Source: DASXMX01 sp036794395
Lineage (GTDB): Bacteria > Planctomycetota > Phycisphaerae > Tepidisphaerales > Tepidisphaeraceae
Direction: 5' to 3'
Assembly (NCBI GenBank): GCA_036794395.1
Contig: DAIRGS010000069.1
Span: 1-25,599, forward strand
DNA length: 25,599 nt
Of this stretch, positions 1 to 6,695 are shown one piece after another. Positions within the stretch are counted from its first letter, which is position 1; each line of letters begins with the position of its first letter. Position numbers and translations under genes: made by a program. The notes under the pieces are model-generated. The model did no database searches. It was not told the DNA's origin and worked only from the letters and a program-made list of their open reading frames with translations.

Positions 1-55
1 CTTGTATTGGTTTTCTCTGTGTTTTCCTCTGTGTTCTCCGTGTCCTCTGTGGTTA
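1..55. repeat. CGGAG-type intergenic repeat copy (left edge)
   Basis: The first bases are a chain of short units such as tctgtg, ctccgtg and cctctgtggtt. On the other strand this reads as ccacagaggacacggag, the same style as the repeats at 1285-1324, 3091-3394 and 22924-23050. It lies just upstream of the first gene and is probably cut by the window edge, so its partner arm, if any, is outside. Confidence 0.6.
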
Positions 56-91
56 AATCGTCTGCCTGACGTACGAATTGGGTGAAGTTTT

Positions 92-436
92 ATGTCCCAG
101 CCGTTTCGGATTCTTTATTGTCATTGTGCTTACGCCCAGGTGGTGCCGCCTGAGGTGAAGCAGCAGGTGTTGCGCAAGCTTGCCGAGTCGGGTGTGGCGT
201 TTGATGCGGTGGCAGATCTGTGCGAGATGTCTGCCAAGCGCGATCCATCGCTCAAGCAGATCGCCGAGGGCGGCCCGGTCAAGATCGCGGCTTGTTATCC
301 GCGCGCGGTGAAGTGGCTTTTCAATGCCGCCGAGACTCCGCTTCCCGAACAGGGCGTTGAGGTTCGAAATATGCGGACAGAAACCGCCGATCAAGTCGTC
401 GAGTCTTTGCTCGAAGGGCAGGAGGTGCTCAAGTGA
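92..436 (+). CDS. Small conserved Cys-rich protein, putative Fe-S partner of the ferredoxin-like gene
   Basis: This 114-residue soluble protein has no signal peptide. It has four cysteines in motifs that look functional: a CHCAYA segment near the N-terminus (C10, C12), DLCEMS (C44) and AACYPRAVKWLF (C68). That spacing would suit a metal or Fe-S site or a redox dithiol, but I do not recognise a named family. The start is ATG with a weak GGTGAAG-like ribosome site about 5 nt upstream. Its stop overlaps the GTG start of the next gene (GTGA), so the two are very likely translationally coupled and act together. The neighbouring ferredoxin, radical SAM and DUF116 genes suggest an electron-transfer or cluster-carrying role. 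The function is inference only; that it is a real gene is well supported by the coupling. Confidence 0.8.
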   Translation: MSQPFRILYCHCAYAQVVPPEVKQQVLRKLAESGVAFDAVADLCEMSAKRDPSLKQIAEGGPVKIAACYPRAVKWLFNAAETPLPEQGVEVRNMRTETADQVVESLLEGQEVLK

Positions 437-1269
437 AGCCCGGTGCAACGACTCCTGTTTTCCGCGTGGCGTTGTATGAAGGCGTGGGCGCGCAATCCTT
501 GCCCGGTGCTCATCGCGCCGAGTTGCTTCAATCCTTGCTGGAGAAGGGTTATGCGGTCACGTGCATCCGGCCAGGCGCAGCCGTCACGCATTCGACCGAA
601 GGGCGCCTGCTGGTTCTGGGGCTCTTCACCGAATCCAAGCCGCTCGAAGCCCAGGATGACACTGGCAAAATTACGCTCCACTTTCGCCCGATCGATAATC
701 TGGATGTCGCACAGACCGCGGCACTGGTCGATCAGGTTCGCGACGAATGGAAGCTTCCCAAGCCCGGGTCATGGAAGCCCTGGTTCCCCGTTATCGATTA
801 CGGCCGCTGCACCAACTGCATGCAGTGCCTGTCCTTCTGCCTATTCGACGTGTACGGCGTCAGCACCGACAGCAAGATCAAGGTTCAGAAAGCCCAGAAC
901 TGCAAAACCGATTGCCCCGCCTGCTCGCGCGTCTGCCCGGAAGTGGCGATTCTGTTTCCAAAGTACAAGGCCGGCCCGATCAATGGCGATGAGGTGAAGG
1001 CCGAGGACCTCCAGCGCGAGAAGATGAAGGTCGATATCTCCGCCCTTTTAGGCGGCGATATCTACGCCGCCCTCCGCCAGCGCAGCGAAGGCGCCAAAGT
1101 CCGCTTCGCCAAGGAACGCGACGAAAAGCGCGCCCTCGAAGAACGCAAAAAATGCCTCGCCAAGCTCCAGGAAGCGCTCGATATCCCCCAGGAACTGATG
1201 AACATGCTGCCGTCGGCCGAGCAGATCCAGGCCAAAACCGCCGCCGCAATGGCCCAGGCCGCGGAATGA
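433..1269 (+). CDS. 4Fe-4S dicluster ferredoxin-like protein
   Basis: This 278-residue protein has an N-terminal domain of about 110 residues without cysteine clusters, then two iron-sulfur motifs. The first is CxxCxxCxxxC at C126, C129, C132 and C136 (CTNCMQCLSFC); the second is CxxxCxxCxxxCP at C157, C161, C164 and C168. This is the usual arrangement for two [4Fe-4S] clusters that carry low-potential electrons. The C-terminal 100 residues are charged and helical, rich in Lys, Glu and Arg, and probably form a coiled coil. The start is GTG, overlapping the stop of the upstream gene by 4 nt. The nearby radical SAM enzyme needs an electron donor, so this protein could be its reductant. That link is inference from position; the ferredoxin assignment rests on the visible cysteine motifs. 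Confidence 0.85.
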   Translation: MKPGATTPVFRVALYEGVGAQSLPGAHRAELLQSLLEKGYAVTCIRPGAAVTHSTEGRLLVLGLFTESKPLEAQDDTGKITLHFRPIDNLDVAQTAALVDQVRDEWKLPKPGSWKPWFPVIDYGRCTNCMQCLSFCLFDVYGVSTDSKIKVQKAQNCKTDCPACSRVCPEVAILFPKYKAGPINGDEVKAEDLQREKMKVDISALLGGDIYAALRQRSEGAKVRFAKERDEKRALEERKKCLAKLQEALDIPQELMNMLPSAEQIQAKTAAAMAQAAE

Positions 1270-1284
1270 AATACAAAAGAAGAG

Positions 1285-1324
1285 GATGCAACCACGGAGG
1301 CACGGAGACACGGAGGCGCGCTCG
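1285..1324 (+). repeat. Left arm of perfect 40-bp inverted repeat around the GxxExxY gene
   Basis: Positions 1285-1324 are the exact reverse complement of 1828-1867 over 40 bp. The arm consists of repeated CACGGAG-type units between a gatgcaacca end and a gcgcgctcg end. Identity stops abruptly outside and inside the arms. Similar but diverged arms recur at 3091-3121 and 3361-3394. Confidence 0.9.
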
Positions 1325-1391
1325 TTTGGTGACAATTGCCGGCTATTGGTCGACTCAAGGTTAAGGGACGGGAACTGAAGGCGAGCGCGAC

Positions 1392-1766
1392 ATGATTGTG
1401 TACGAGGAATTGAGTGAACAGATCATCGGAGCCGCGATTGAGGTCCACCGGGCCCTGGGTCCGGGACTGCTCGAGTCCGCGTACAGGATCTGCCTCATGC
1501 AGGAACTGACGCTTCGTGGATTGCGGTTTCAATCCGAGGTCATGCTCCCGATCGAGTACAAGGGTGTTTCGCTCGACTGTGGATATCGAATCGATCTGGT
1601 TGTCGAAGACAAGATCATCCTCGAATTGAAGGCGGTGGAATCGCTAACAAAAGTCCACGAAGCCCAACTCCTCACTTACCTCCGGTTGGGTGGAAAAAGG
1701 GTGGGACTCTTAATCAACTTCAACAGCCCCGTTCTTCGAAATTCGATACTAAGGCGTGTTTTGTGA
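1392..1766 (+). CDS. GxxExxY protein (PD-(D/E)XK nuclease-like fold)
   Basis: This 124-residue protein has the family signature GPGLLESAY (GxxExxY) near residues 23-31, preceded by IGAAIEVHRALG. A nuclease-like core follows: an aspartate in YRIDLVVED and the ELKAV segment (ExK), then QLLTYLRLGGKRVGLLINF. The family (TIGR04256 type) is small, often multicopy, and has unknown biological function; nuclease activity is predicted from the fold. The gene splits the ferredoxin gene from the radical SAM gene and sits exactly between two perfect 40-bp inverted repeats, so it looks like a guest cargo rather than part of the pathway. The ATG is preceded only by a weak purine stretch. The family assignment is strong; the mobility claim is inference. 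Confidence 0.9.
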   Translation: MIVYEELSEQIIGAAIEVHRALGPGLLESAYRICLMQELTLRGLRFQSEVMLPIEYKGVSLDCGYRIDLVVEDKIILELKAVESLTKVHEAQLLTYLRLGGKRVGLLINFNSPVLRNSILRRVL

Positions 1767-1827
1767 ATCGGCACTCTGATCCATTCTTCGCTTTGTCCGA
1801 TGTCCCATGCGATAATGTGTGGATAAC

Positions 1828-1867
1828 CGAGCGCGCCTCCGTGTCTCCGTGCCTCCGTGGTTGCATC
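1828..1867 (-). repeat. Right arm of perfect 40-bp inverted repeat around the GxxExxY gene
   Basis: This is the exact reverse complement of 1285-1324. It ends 18 bp before the radical SAM start codon, so the inserted unit now forms the immediate upstream region of that gene. Confidence 0.9.
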
Positions 1868-1885
1868 TGTCTTTCTGAGTAAGCC

Positions 1886-3085
1886 ATGCTCTATCAACTC
1901 TCCAAACGCATGCTCGCCACCACAGACAAACGCCTGCTGTGGAAATTCGCCTACAACTTCGGCTACAAGGGGATGCGTTCGGTGCAGCGCTTTAAGAAGC
2001 GCATCAAGAAGGGCGACTACTTCCCTCCCTTCCTATACATCTCGATCATCAATTCCTGCAACCTGCGCTGCCAAGGCTGCTGGGTGAAGGTGGATGGCGA
2101 ACGGCAGATCATCGACGCCGACCGCATGGATCGCATCATCGAAGACGCCAAGAAGCAGGGGAACAGTTTCTTCGGCATCCTTGGCGGCGAGCCGTTCATG
2201 CACCCGCAGTTGCTCGAGATTCTGGCGCGCCATCCCGAGTGCTATTTCCAGATTTTCACCAATGGCCAGTTCATCACCGATGACATGGCCAAAGAAATGC
2301 GCCGCCTGGGTAACTGCACGCCGCTGGTCAGCATTGAGGGCAACACGATCATTTCCGATCAGCGCCGCGGCCGCCTCAACGTCTTCAATCACACGATGAC
2401 CGGCCTGGAAAACTGCCTCAAAAACCGCCTCATCACGGGCGTGGCCACAAGCGTCTGCCAGACCAACATCGACGACCTGCTTTCCGAATCCTGGGTGCAG
2501 CGCCTCATCGACCTGGGCGTGCATTATGTCTGGTTCCATACCTATCGCCCGGTCGGTGCCGATGCCAAACCGGAACTCGCGCTCCGGCCCGATCAGGTCC
2601 TCCGCGTACGCAGGTTTATCGTCGGGCTACGCAAGAAAATGCCGATCGGCGTGATCGACGCCTATTGGGATGACAAGGGCGAAGCGCTGTGCCCGATGGC
2701 TACCGGTATCAGCCATCACATCAACCCCTGGGGCGAAATCGAACCCTGCCCGATCATCCAGTTCGCCCGCGAAACGGTGTATGACGAACGCAACCTGATG
2801 CACGTCTTCCGCGACTCGGAATACCTGAGGGATTTTCGCCAGCTGGCCGCCAAAACCACCCAGGGCTGCATCGTTCTGGAGCGCCCGGATCTCGTTAAAC
2901 AACTCGTCATCAAGCACGGCGCCAAGGACACGACCCATCGCGAAGAAGGCGCGGGCCTCCGCGAGCTGGAAGCCATGACCAACCGCAACAGCCAACACAT
3001 GCCCGGCAACGAAATCCCCGAAGAACACTGGATGTACCGCTTCGCCAAAAAGCACTGGTTCTTCGGGTTCGGGGCATATGGTTAA
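1886..3085 (+). CDS. Radical SAM protein of a terpenoid-type gene cluster
   Basis: This 399-residue protein has the radical SAM CxxxCxxC motif as CNLRCQGC (C58, C62, C65) in a beta-strand context, followed by GILGGEPFMHP, the GGE motif that contacts SAM. The C-terminal half has further cysteines, including CPMATG and EPCPIIQF, that could bind an auxiliary cluster as in SPASM/Twitch enzymes. The protein therefore probably cleaves SAM to a 5'-deoxyadenosyl radical using a [4Fe-4S] cluster. The substrate is unknown. It is not HpnH: HpnH carries a different cluster loop (CNLxCxGCGK) and a different N-terminus. Genes for a ferredoxin upstream and a DUF116-prenyl synthase downstream suggest it acts on an isoprenoid or its precursor. 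No strong ribosome site is seen; the start follows directly after the inverted repeat arm. Confidence 0.9.
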   Translation: MLYQLSKRMLATTDKRLLWKFAYNFGYKGMRSVQRFKKRIKKGDYFPPFLYISIINSCNLRCQGCWVKVDGERQIIDADRMDRIIEDAKKQGNSFFGILGGEPFMHPQLLEILARHPECYFQIFTNGQFITDDMAKEMRRLGNCTPLVSIEGNTIISDQRRGRLNVFNHTMTGLENCLKNRLITGVATSVCQTNIDDLLSESWVQRLIDLGVHYVWFHTYRPVGADAKPELALRPDQVLRVRRFIVGLRKKMPIGVIDAYWDDKGEALCPMATGISHHINPWGEIEPCPIIQFARETVYDERNLMHVFRDSEYLRDFRQLAAKTTQGCIVLERPDLVKQLVIKHGAKDTTHREEGAGLRELEAMTNRNSQHMPGNEIPEEHWMYRFAKKHWFFGFGAYG

Positions 3086-3090
3086 ACCAA

Positions 3091-3394
3091 TTCAGTTGCA
3101 ACCACGGAGGCATGGAGGCGCGCTCAAAATCGGGACAAGATTATTGCCACAGATGGACACAGATGAACACAGATAAGAAAAGGCAAATGGCCAATTCTTA
3201 AACGAACGAATCTCTTCGCATTTATCTGTGTTTATCTGTGTTCATCTGTGGCAATATTTCCGCGATTTGACGGGAATATATAAATGTCGGTTGAAAACGA
3301 GAAAAAGCGTTTCGAGTAAATTGTGCTGTACTCGGCATTCCGCCGGAGTTTCGGATTTCACGCGTGTCTCCGTGCCTCCGTGGTTGCATCTGAA
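3091..3394. repeat. Nested inverted repeats without a gene (328-bp gap)
   Basis: The whole gap between the radical SAM and prenyl synthase genes is filled by repeats. The outer arms are 3091-3121 and 3361-3394 (inverted, ttcag-tgcaaccacggagg type), matching the arms around the GxxExxY gene. Inner arms are 3143-3175 and 3221-3255, inverted chains of attgccacagatg and aacacagata units. The 45 bp between the inner arms and the stretch 3256-3360 hold no credible gene. This looks like an empty or eroded version of the unit at 1285-1867, with a second repeat family nested in it. Confidence 0.8.
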
Positions 3395-3413
3395 TTTTGG
3401 GTCAGGAGTGTAA

Positions 3414-5150
3414 ATGCAGATCCCAGTTATGAGTCTTCCCCGGGCTGTTCCGCTGATGCCGCAGCGCAAGCCCCAGGACAATATTCCCGAGACCCGCGCC
3501 GAGCGCGATCATCTGGCCCGTCTGGTCCGCCGATACGTGGCCGAGCATAATCCCGTGCCCCCGATGCCGATGGAGGAGCTCCGCCAGCATGCTGATGCCT
3601 TGATTGCGATCATTGGCTGCCCCGAGAAGTTTCGTGATTACCTGGCCGTGGTGATCAACAACGAAGCTTGGCGCGAGCAACTCGCGACGATTCCCTTCGA
3701 ACGGCGGCTGCTCCTGATGCCCAAGTGCCTGCGCATTGAAGCCAAGTGCCCGGCCCCGTTCGATGAGTTCGGCCTCCTGTGTAAAAAGTGCGGCCTGTGC
3801 TCCATCCAGGATCTTCAGGAAGAAGCCGAGCGGCTGGGCTATGCAGTGCTTGTGGCCGAGGGCAGCGCGATCGTCACCTCGATCATTCAAACCGGCAAAA
3901 TCGAAGCGATTGTCGGCGTGAGTTGTCTCTCCGTCCTTGAAAAGGCCTTCCCCCACATGGAAGCCGCCGCGATTCCGGGCGTCGCGATTCCACTGCTTCA
4001 GGATGATTGCATTGATACCAATGTCGATCTGGAATGGGTCTGGGAATACATCCACCTTTCCAGCGACGACAAAACCCGCCGGCTCGATTTGGATTCGATC
4101 CGCGAGGAAGTTGATTCGTGGTTCAGTCCCGAATCGCTCGCGGGCTTGATGGGGCCCGCGCCGTCGCAAACCGAGCAGATCGCGCGTGAGTGGCTGGGGC
4201 GTGATGGCAAACGCTGGCGGCCGTTCCTGACCGTATGCGCGTTCAAGGCGCTCCATGCCGATCCCGATGCGCCAATTACCGATGGCCTCAAGAGGCTTGC
4301 GATCGCCGTGGAATGTTTCCACAAGGCATCGCTCGTTCACGATGACATCGAAGACGATGACGCCACCCGCTACGGCCAAAGCACCCTCCACGAAACGCAT
4401 GGCATTCCGGTCGCTCTCAACGTCGGCGACTTTCTGCTGGGCGAAGGCTACCGCCTCATCGCCGAGTGCGATGCACCGGCCGAAGCCAAGAGCCAGATGC
4501 TGCACATCGCCTCCCTCGGCCATCGCACGCTGAGCCTGGGCCAGGGTGCGGAGCTGTGCTGGGCCCGAGCGCCGCAGCCCCTCACCAGCCTTCAGGTGGT
4601 CGAAATCTTCCGCCAGAAAACCGCTCCGGCGTTCGAAGTCGCCCTGCGACTGGGCGCGCTTCATGCAGGTGCAGACGCCGACGTACACGACATTCTCAGC
4701 AAGTACAGCGAAGCGCTCGGCATCGCCTACCAGGTCCGCGACGACCTCGAAGACCTTTCCCCCGCCAACCACGCCCCCGACGATATCGCCAAGCTCCGTC
4801 CTTCGCTGGTCCTGGCCGTCGCCCACGAACGCGCCCGCGGCGATGCCAAACCCTTCATGGATTCCGTCTGGCGCCGCGCCGCCGGCCCCGATGCCGCCGA
4901 CCGCATCCGCCAGACGATCACGGAATTCAAAGCCGACGACCGCTGCCAGCGGCTGCTCGAGTCATACAAAGAAGAAGCCATCCGATCCCTGGCCGAGTTG
5001 GAGAACCCCAGCCTGAAGGGCCTGCTCCGACGCGTGATGGCGAAGATTTTTAATGATCTTCAGCTCAAGGGTTGGTGCAGCGAGCATGAAGCGCAAAGCC
5101 GCGAGAGCGGGCAACAGGACGTCGGCCTGCATGCTGTGGCGCCCATCTGA
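3414..5150 (+). CDS. DUF116 - polyprenyl synthase fusion protein
   Basis: This 578-residue protein has two parts. Residues 60-215 match DUF116, with cysteines C69, C105, C112, C123, C126, C129, C171 and C199, including LLCKKCGLC and a VGVSC segment, all suited to Fe-S or metal binding. Residues 250-560 are a trans-isoprenyl diphosphate synthase: GKRWRP, the first Asp-rich motif HDDIEDDDATRYG (309-321) and the second one DDLED (443-447). That half should condense isopentenyl diphosphate with an allylic diphosphate in the cytosol; product length cannot be read reliably. An AGGAG ribosome site lies 5 nt before the ATG. The stop overlaps the next start (TGATG). The fusion joins a probable redox or cluster domain to a prenyl transferase and is the strongest link between the Fe-S genes and isoprenoid synthesis. 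Both halves keep their key residues. Confidence 0.9.
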   Translation: MQIPVMSLPRAVPLMPQRKPQDNIPETRAERDHLARLVRRYVAEHNPVPPMPMEELRQHADALIAIIGCPEKFRDYLAVVINNEAWREQLATIPFERRLLLMPKCLRIEAKCPAPFDEFGLLCKKCGLCSIQDLQEEAERLGYAVLVAEGSAIVTSIIQTGKIEAIVGVSCLSVLEKAFPHMEAAAIPGVAIPLLQDDCIDTNVDLEWVWEYIHLSSDDKTRRLDLDSIREEVDSWFSPESLAGLMGPAPSQTEQIAREWLGRDGKRWRPFLTVCAFKALHADPDAPITDGLKRLAIAVECFHKASLVHDDIEDDDATRYGQSTLHETHGIPVALNVGDFLLGEGYRLIAECDAPAEAKSQMLHIASLGHRTLSLGQGAELCWARAPQPLTSLQVVEIFRQKTAPAFEVALRLGALHAGADADVHDILSKYSEALGIAYQVRDDLEDLSPANHAPDDIAKLRPSLVLAVAHERARGDAKPFMDSVWRRAAGPDAADRIRQTITEFKADDRCQRLLESYKEEAIRSLAELENPSLKGLLRRVMAKIFNDLQLKGWCSEHEAQSRESGQQDVGLHAVAPI

Positions 5151-5440
5151 TGCCCAAGACCTATTGGATCAGCGACGGGGTCCGACGAGCCAAGGCTGCA
5201 CAACTTGCCGGCCAAAGTGAGATCTGGGCTCGTGTTGGCGATTCGCCCACGGAACGCAAGCTTCGGATCGACTCGCTTCTTTCTCCTAAGAAGGTGATTG
5301 ACCTAAGGCCGGGAGACGAACGCAAGCGGTGGGAAAGCGTAAGGAATGGAATGGCAGAAGAGCCAGACCTCTTTCCGCCGATTGATGTGGTGCCGGGTGC
5401 ACACGGAACACCCGTAAGAGAGGTCGCGGTCATCGATTAA
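5150..5440 (+). CDS. Small ParB/sulfiredoxin-like protein, possible toxin module
   Basis: This 96-residue protein starts inside the stop of the prenyl synthase gene (TGATG). Its N-terminus, YWISDGVRRAKAAQLAGQ, resembles the DGxHRxxAAxxxG loop of ParB-like and sulfiredoxin-like domains, which are common at the ends of polymorphic toxins. The rest (IDLRPGDERKRW, then FPPIDVVPGAHG) resembles the part that normally precedes that loop, so the domain may be circularly permuted. It has no signal peptide or membrane segment. A separate 87-residue gene follows after 8 nt, which would fit a toxin/immunity pair. The resemblance is weak and comes from motif reading only; it could equally be an uncharacterised orphan domain. 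Confidence 0.6.
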   Translation: MPKTYWISDGVRRAKAAQLAGQSEIWARVGDSPTERKLRIDSLLSPKKVIDLRPGDERKRWESVRNGMAEEPDLFPPIDVVPGAHGTPVREVAVID

Positions 5441-5448
5441 GGAAGATT

Positions 5449-5712
5449 ATGGTTGACCCGGAAAAGCAGAATCGTGCCCTTCACGCGTTGCAGCGTGTAC
5501 TTGTTTTCACGCGTGCCATGGCGCTTGATGGACAGGGTTCCGAGCGCATTGCCGCAGTTCTGGATTGGGCAGAAGTTCTTCCCAAGTTGCTCGCGTCCGA
5601 GCAAAACCAAACCTGCGAATTTCGCGATGCATTGAATGCTATTGCCGAAAAGGAACCCTGCTTCAAAGCTGCTGTCTCAGCCTTCGATTGGCCTGAGCCG
5701 ATTCGCTGGTGA
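5449..5712 (+). CDS. Small acidic hypothetical protein, possible immunity partner
   Basis: This 87-residue mostly helical protein has a good AAGGAAG ribosome site 4-5 nt before its ATG and starts 8 nt after the previous stop, so it belongs to the same transcript. It has segments such as HALQRVLVFTRAMAL and FRDALNAIAEKEPCF, no membrane helix and no signal peptide. I do not recognise the family. Its small size and tight linkage behind a ParB-like domain protein are what is usually seen for an immunity protein next to its toxin, but nothing in the sequence proves this. Confidence 0.6.
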   Translation: MVDPEKQNRALHALQRVLVFTRAMALDGQGSERIAAVLDWAEVLPKLLASEQNQTCEFRDALNAIAEKEPCFKAAVSAFDWPEPIRW

Positions 5713-5759
5713 AGAACTAACCATTGCATTCCGTTGCATCTCGAATTTTGAAATAGCGC

Positions 5760-6644
5760 GTGTCCCTCCGCCTCGAAATGCTTCAGGTTGCCCGGCTCGC
5801 ACCGAAGGTGCTGGGTGATGCCGCGGAGTCCGTGCGTCAGTTTCTGCGTTCCCTGCAAAACCCCGCCGGTGGATTCAATGATCGGGCAGGCAATCCGGAT
5901 CTCTATTACACGGTCTTTGCAGTTGAGGGATTGATTGCGCTCCGGGATGAGCCGCCGATGGACGCACTACTTCCTTACTTGCGATCATTCGGCGATGGAA
6001 CTTCGCTCGATTTTGTCCACCTAGCCTGCCTGGCCCGCGCCTGGGCGAGTATGCCGGGTAATCTTTTGAACGACGACGTTCGCCACGCCATGCTTTCCCG
6101 GATCGAATCCCACCGTACGCCTGATGGCGGCTATGAGGCATCTGCCAACGCAAAATATGGCACGCTTTACGGCTGTTTTCTCGCCTGGGGCGCGTACCAG
6201 GATCTTGGCCGGGACCTGCCGAATTCGGAATTGCTGACAGGCTGCATTCAATCGCTTCGCGCCGAGGATGGCGGCTATTCCAACCAGCGCGATGTCCCCA
6301 TGGGCCTGACGCCCTCCACCGCCGCGGCAGCCACGCTGCTTCGCCAGCTTCAAAAGCCGATTCCCGAAGGCCTCTCCGAGTGGCTTTTGGCCCGATGCCG
6401 GCCGGAAGGCGGTTTCTTCGCGACGCCATTGGCGCCGCTCCCCGATTTGCTCTCCACCGCTACCGCCCTTCATGCCCTGGCCGGGATGCACGCGGATTTC
6501 TCGGCCATCAAGGAGCCCTGCCTCGATTTCATCGACACGCTGTGGAGCAGCAAAGGCGCGTTTTACGGCACGTGGGAAGATGACATTCTCGACTGCGAAT
6601 ACACCTTTTACGCATTGCTGGCCCTGGGGCACTTGAGCTTGTGA
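5760..6644 (+). CDS. Prenyltransferase/squalene-cyclase-repeat protein (half-size alpha-barrel)
   Basis: This 294-residue protein is built of repeated alpha-hairpins marked by GGF/GGY turns: GGFNDRAG, GGYEASAN, GGYSNQRD, GGFFATP, then a final GAFYGTWEDD followed by CEYTFYALLALG. This is the alpha/alpha-barrel found in protein prenyltransferase beta subunits and in each half of squalene-hopene cyclases. At 294 residues it is about half a cyclase and corresponds to one barrel. The cyclase DxDD acid motif is not evident, so it may bind an isoprenoid rather than cyclise it. The start used is GTG at 5760; an ATG at 5778 is also possible, and no clear ribosome site separates them. It lies between the prenyl synthase locus and the full-length cyclase and probably works on the same product. 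Confidence 0.85.
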   Translation: MSLRLEMLQVARLAPKVLGDAAESVRQFLRSLQNPAGGFNDRAGNPDLYYTVFAVEGLIALRDEPPMDALLPYLRSFGDGTSLDFVHLACLARAWASMPGNLLNDDVRHAMLSRIESHRTPDGGYEASANAKYGTLYGCFLAWGAYQDLGRDLPNSELLTGCIQSLRAEDGGYSNQRDVPMGLTPSTAAAATLLRQLQKPIPEGLSEWLLARCRPEGGFFATPLAPLPDLLSTATALHALAGMHADFSAIKEPCLDFIDTLWSSKGAFYGTWEDDILDCEYTFYALLALGHLSL

Positions 6645-6682
6645 GCGGGGCGGCGATTGCTAACAAACCGGCGCGTTTGGGG

Positions 6683-6688
6683 TATCAT
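6683..6688 (+). promoter_or_regulatory. -10-like TATCAT 7 nt before the epimerase ATG (leaderless)
   Basis: TATCAT ends 7 nt before the ATG at 6696, so a transcript started from it would begin at or next to the start codon. There is no ribosome site. A weak TTGCTA at 6657-6662 is a long 20 bp upstream. The same arrangement recurs at three other genes in the window. Confidence 0.45.
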
Positions 6689-6695
6689 TTGCATC

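Noticed and set aside
1886..3085. HpnH (adenosyl-hopane radical SAM enzyme)
   Set aside because: The cluster loop is CNLRCQGCW, not the CNLxCxGCGK form of HpnH, and the N-terminus differs. It is kept as an unassigned radical SAM protein.
3402..4826. Long minus-strand open frame opposite the prenyl synthase
   Set aside because: Shadow of the DUF116-prenyl synthase gene, which has clear motifs and a ribosome site.
5724..5739. Pair of TTGCAT words 10 bp apart before the half-cyclase, resembling the cyclase arrays
   Set aside because: Only two words, without the AACG part. The stretch GTTGCATCTcGAATTTTG resembles the tail of the repeat at 3383-3399, so it is more likely repeat debris than an operator.
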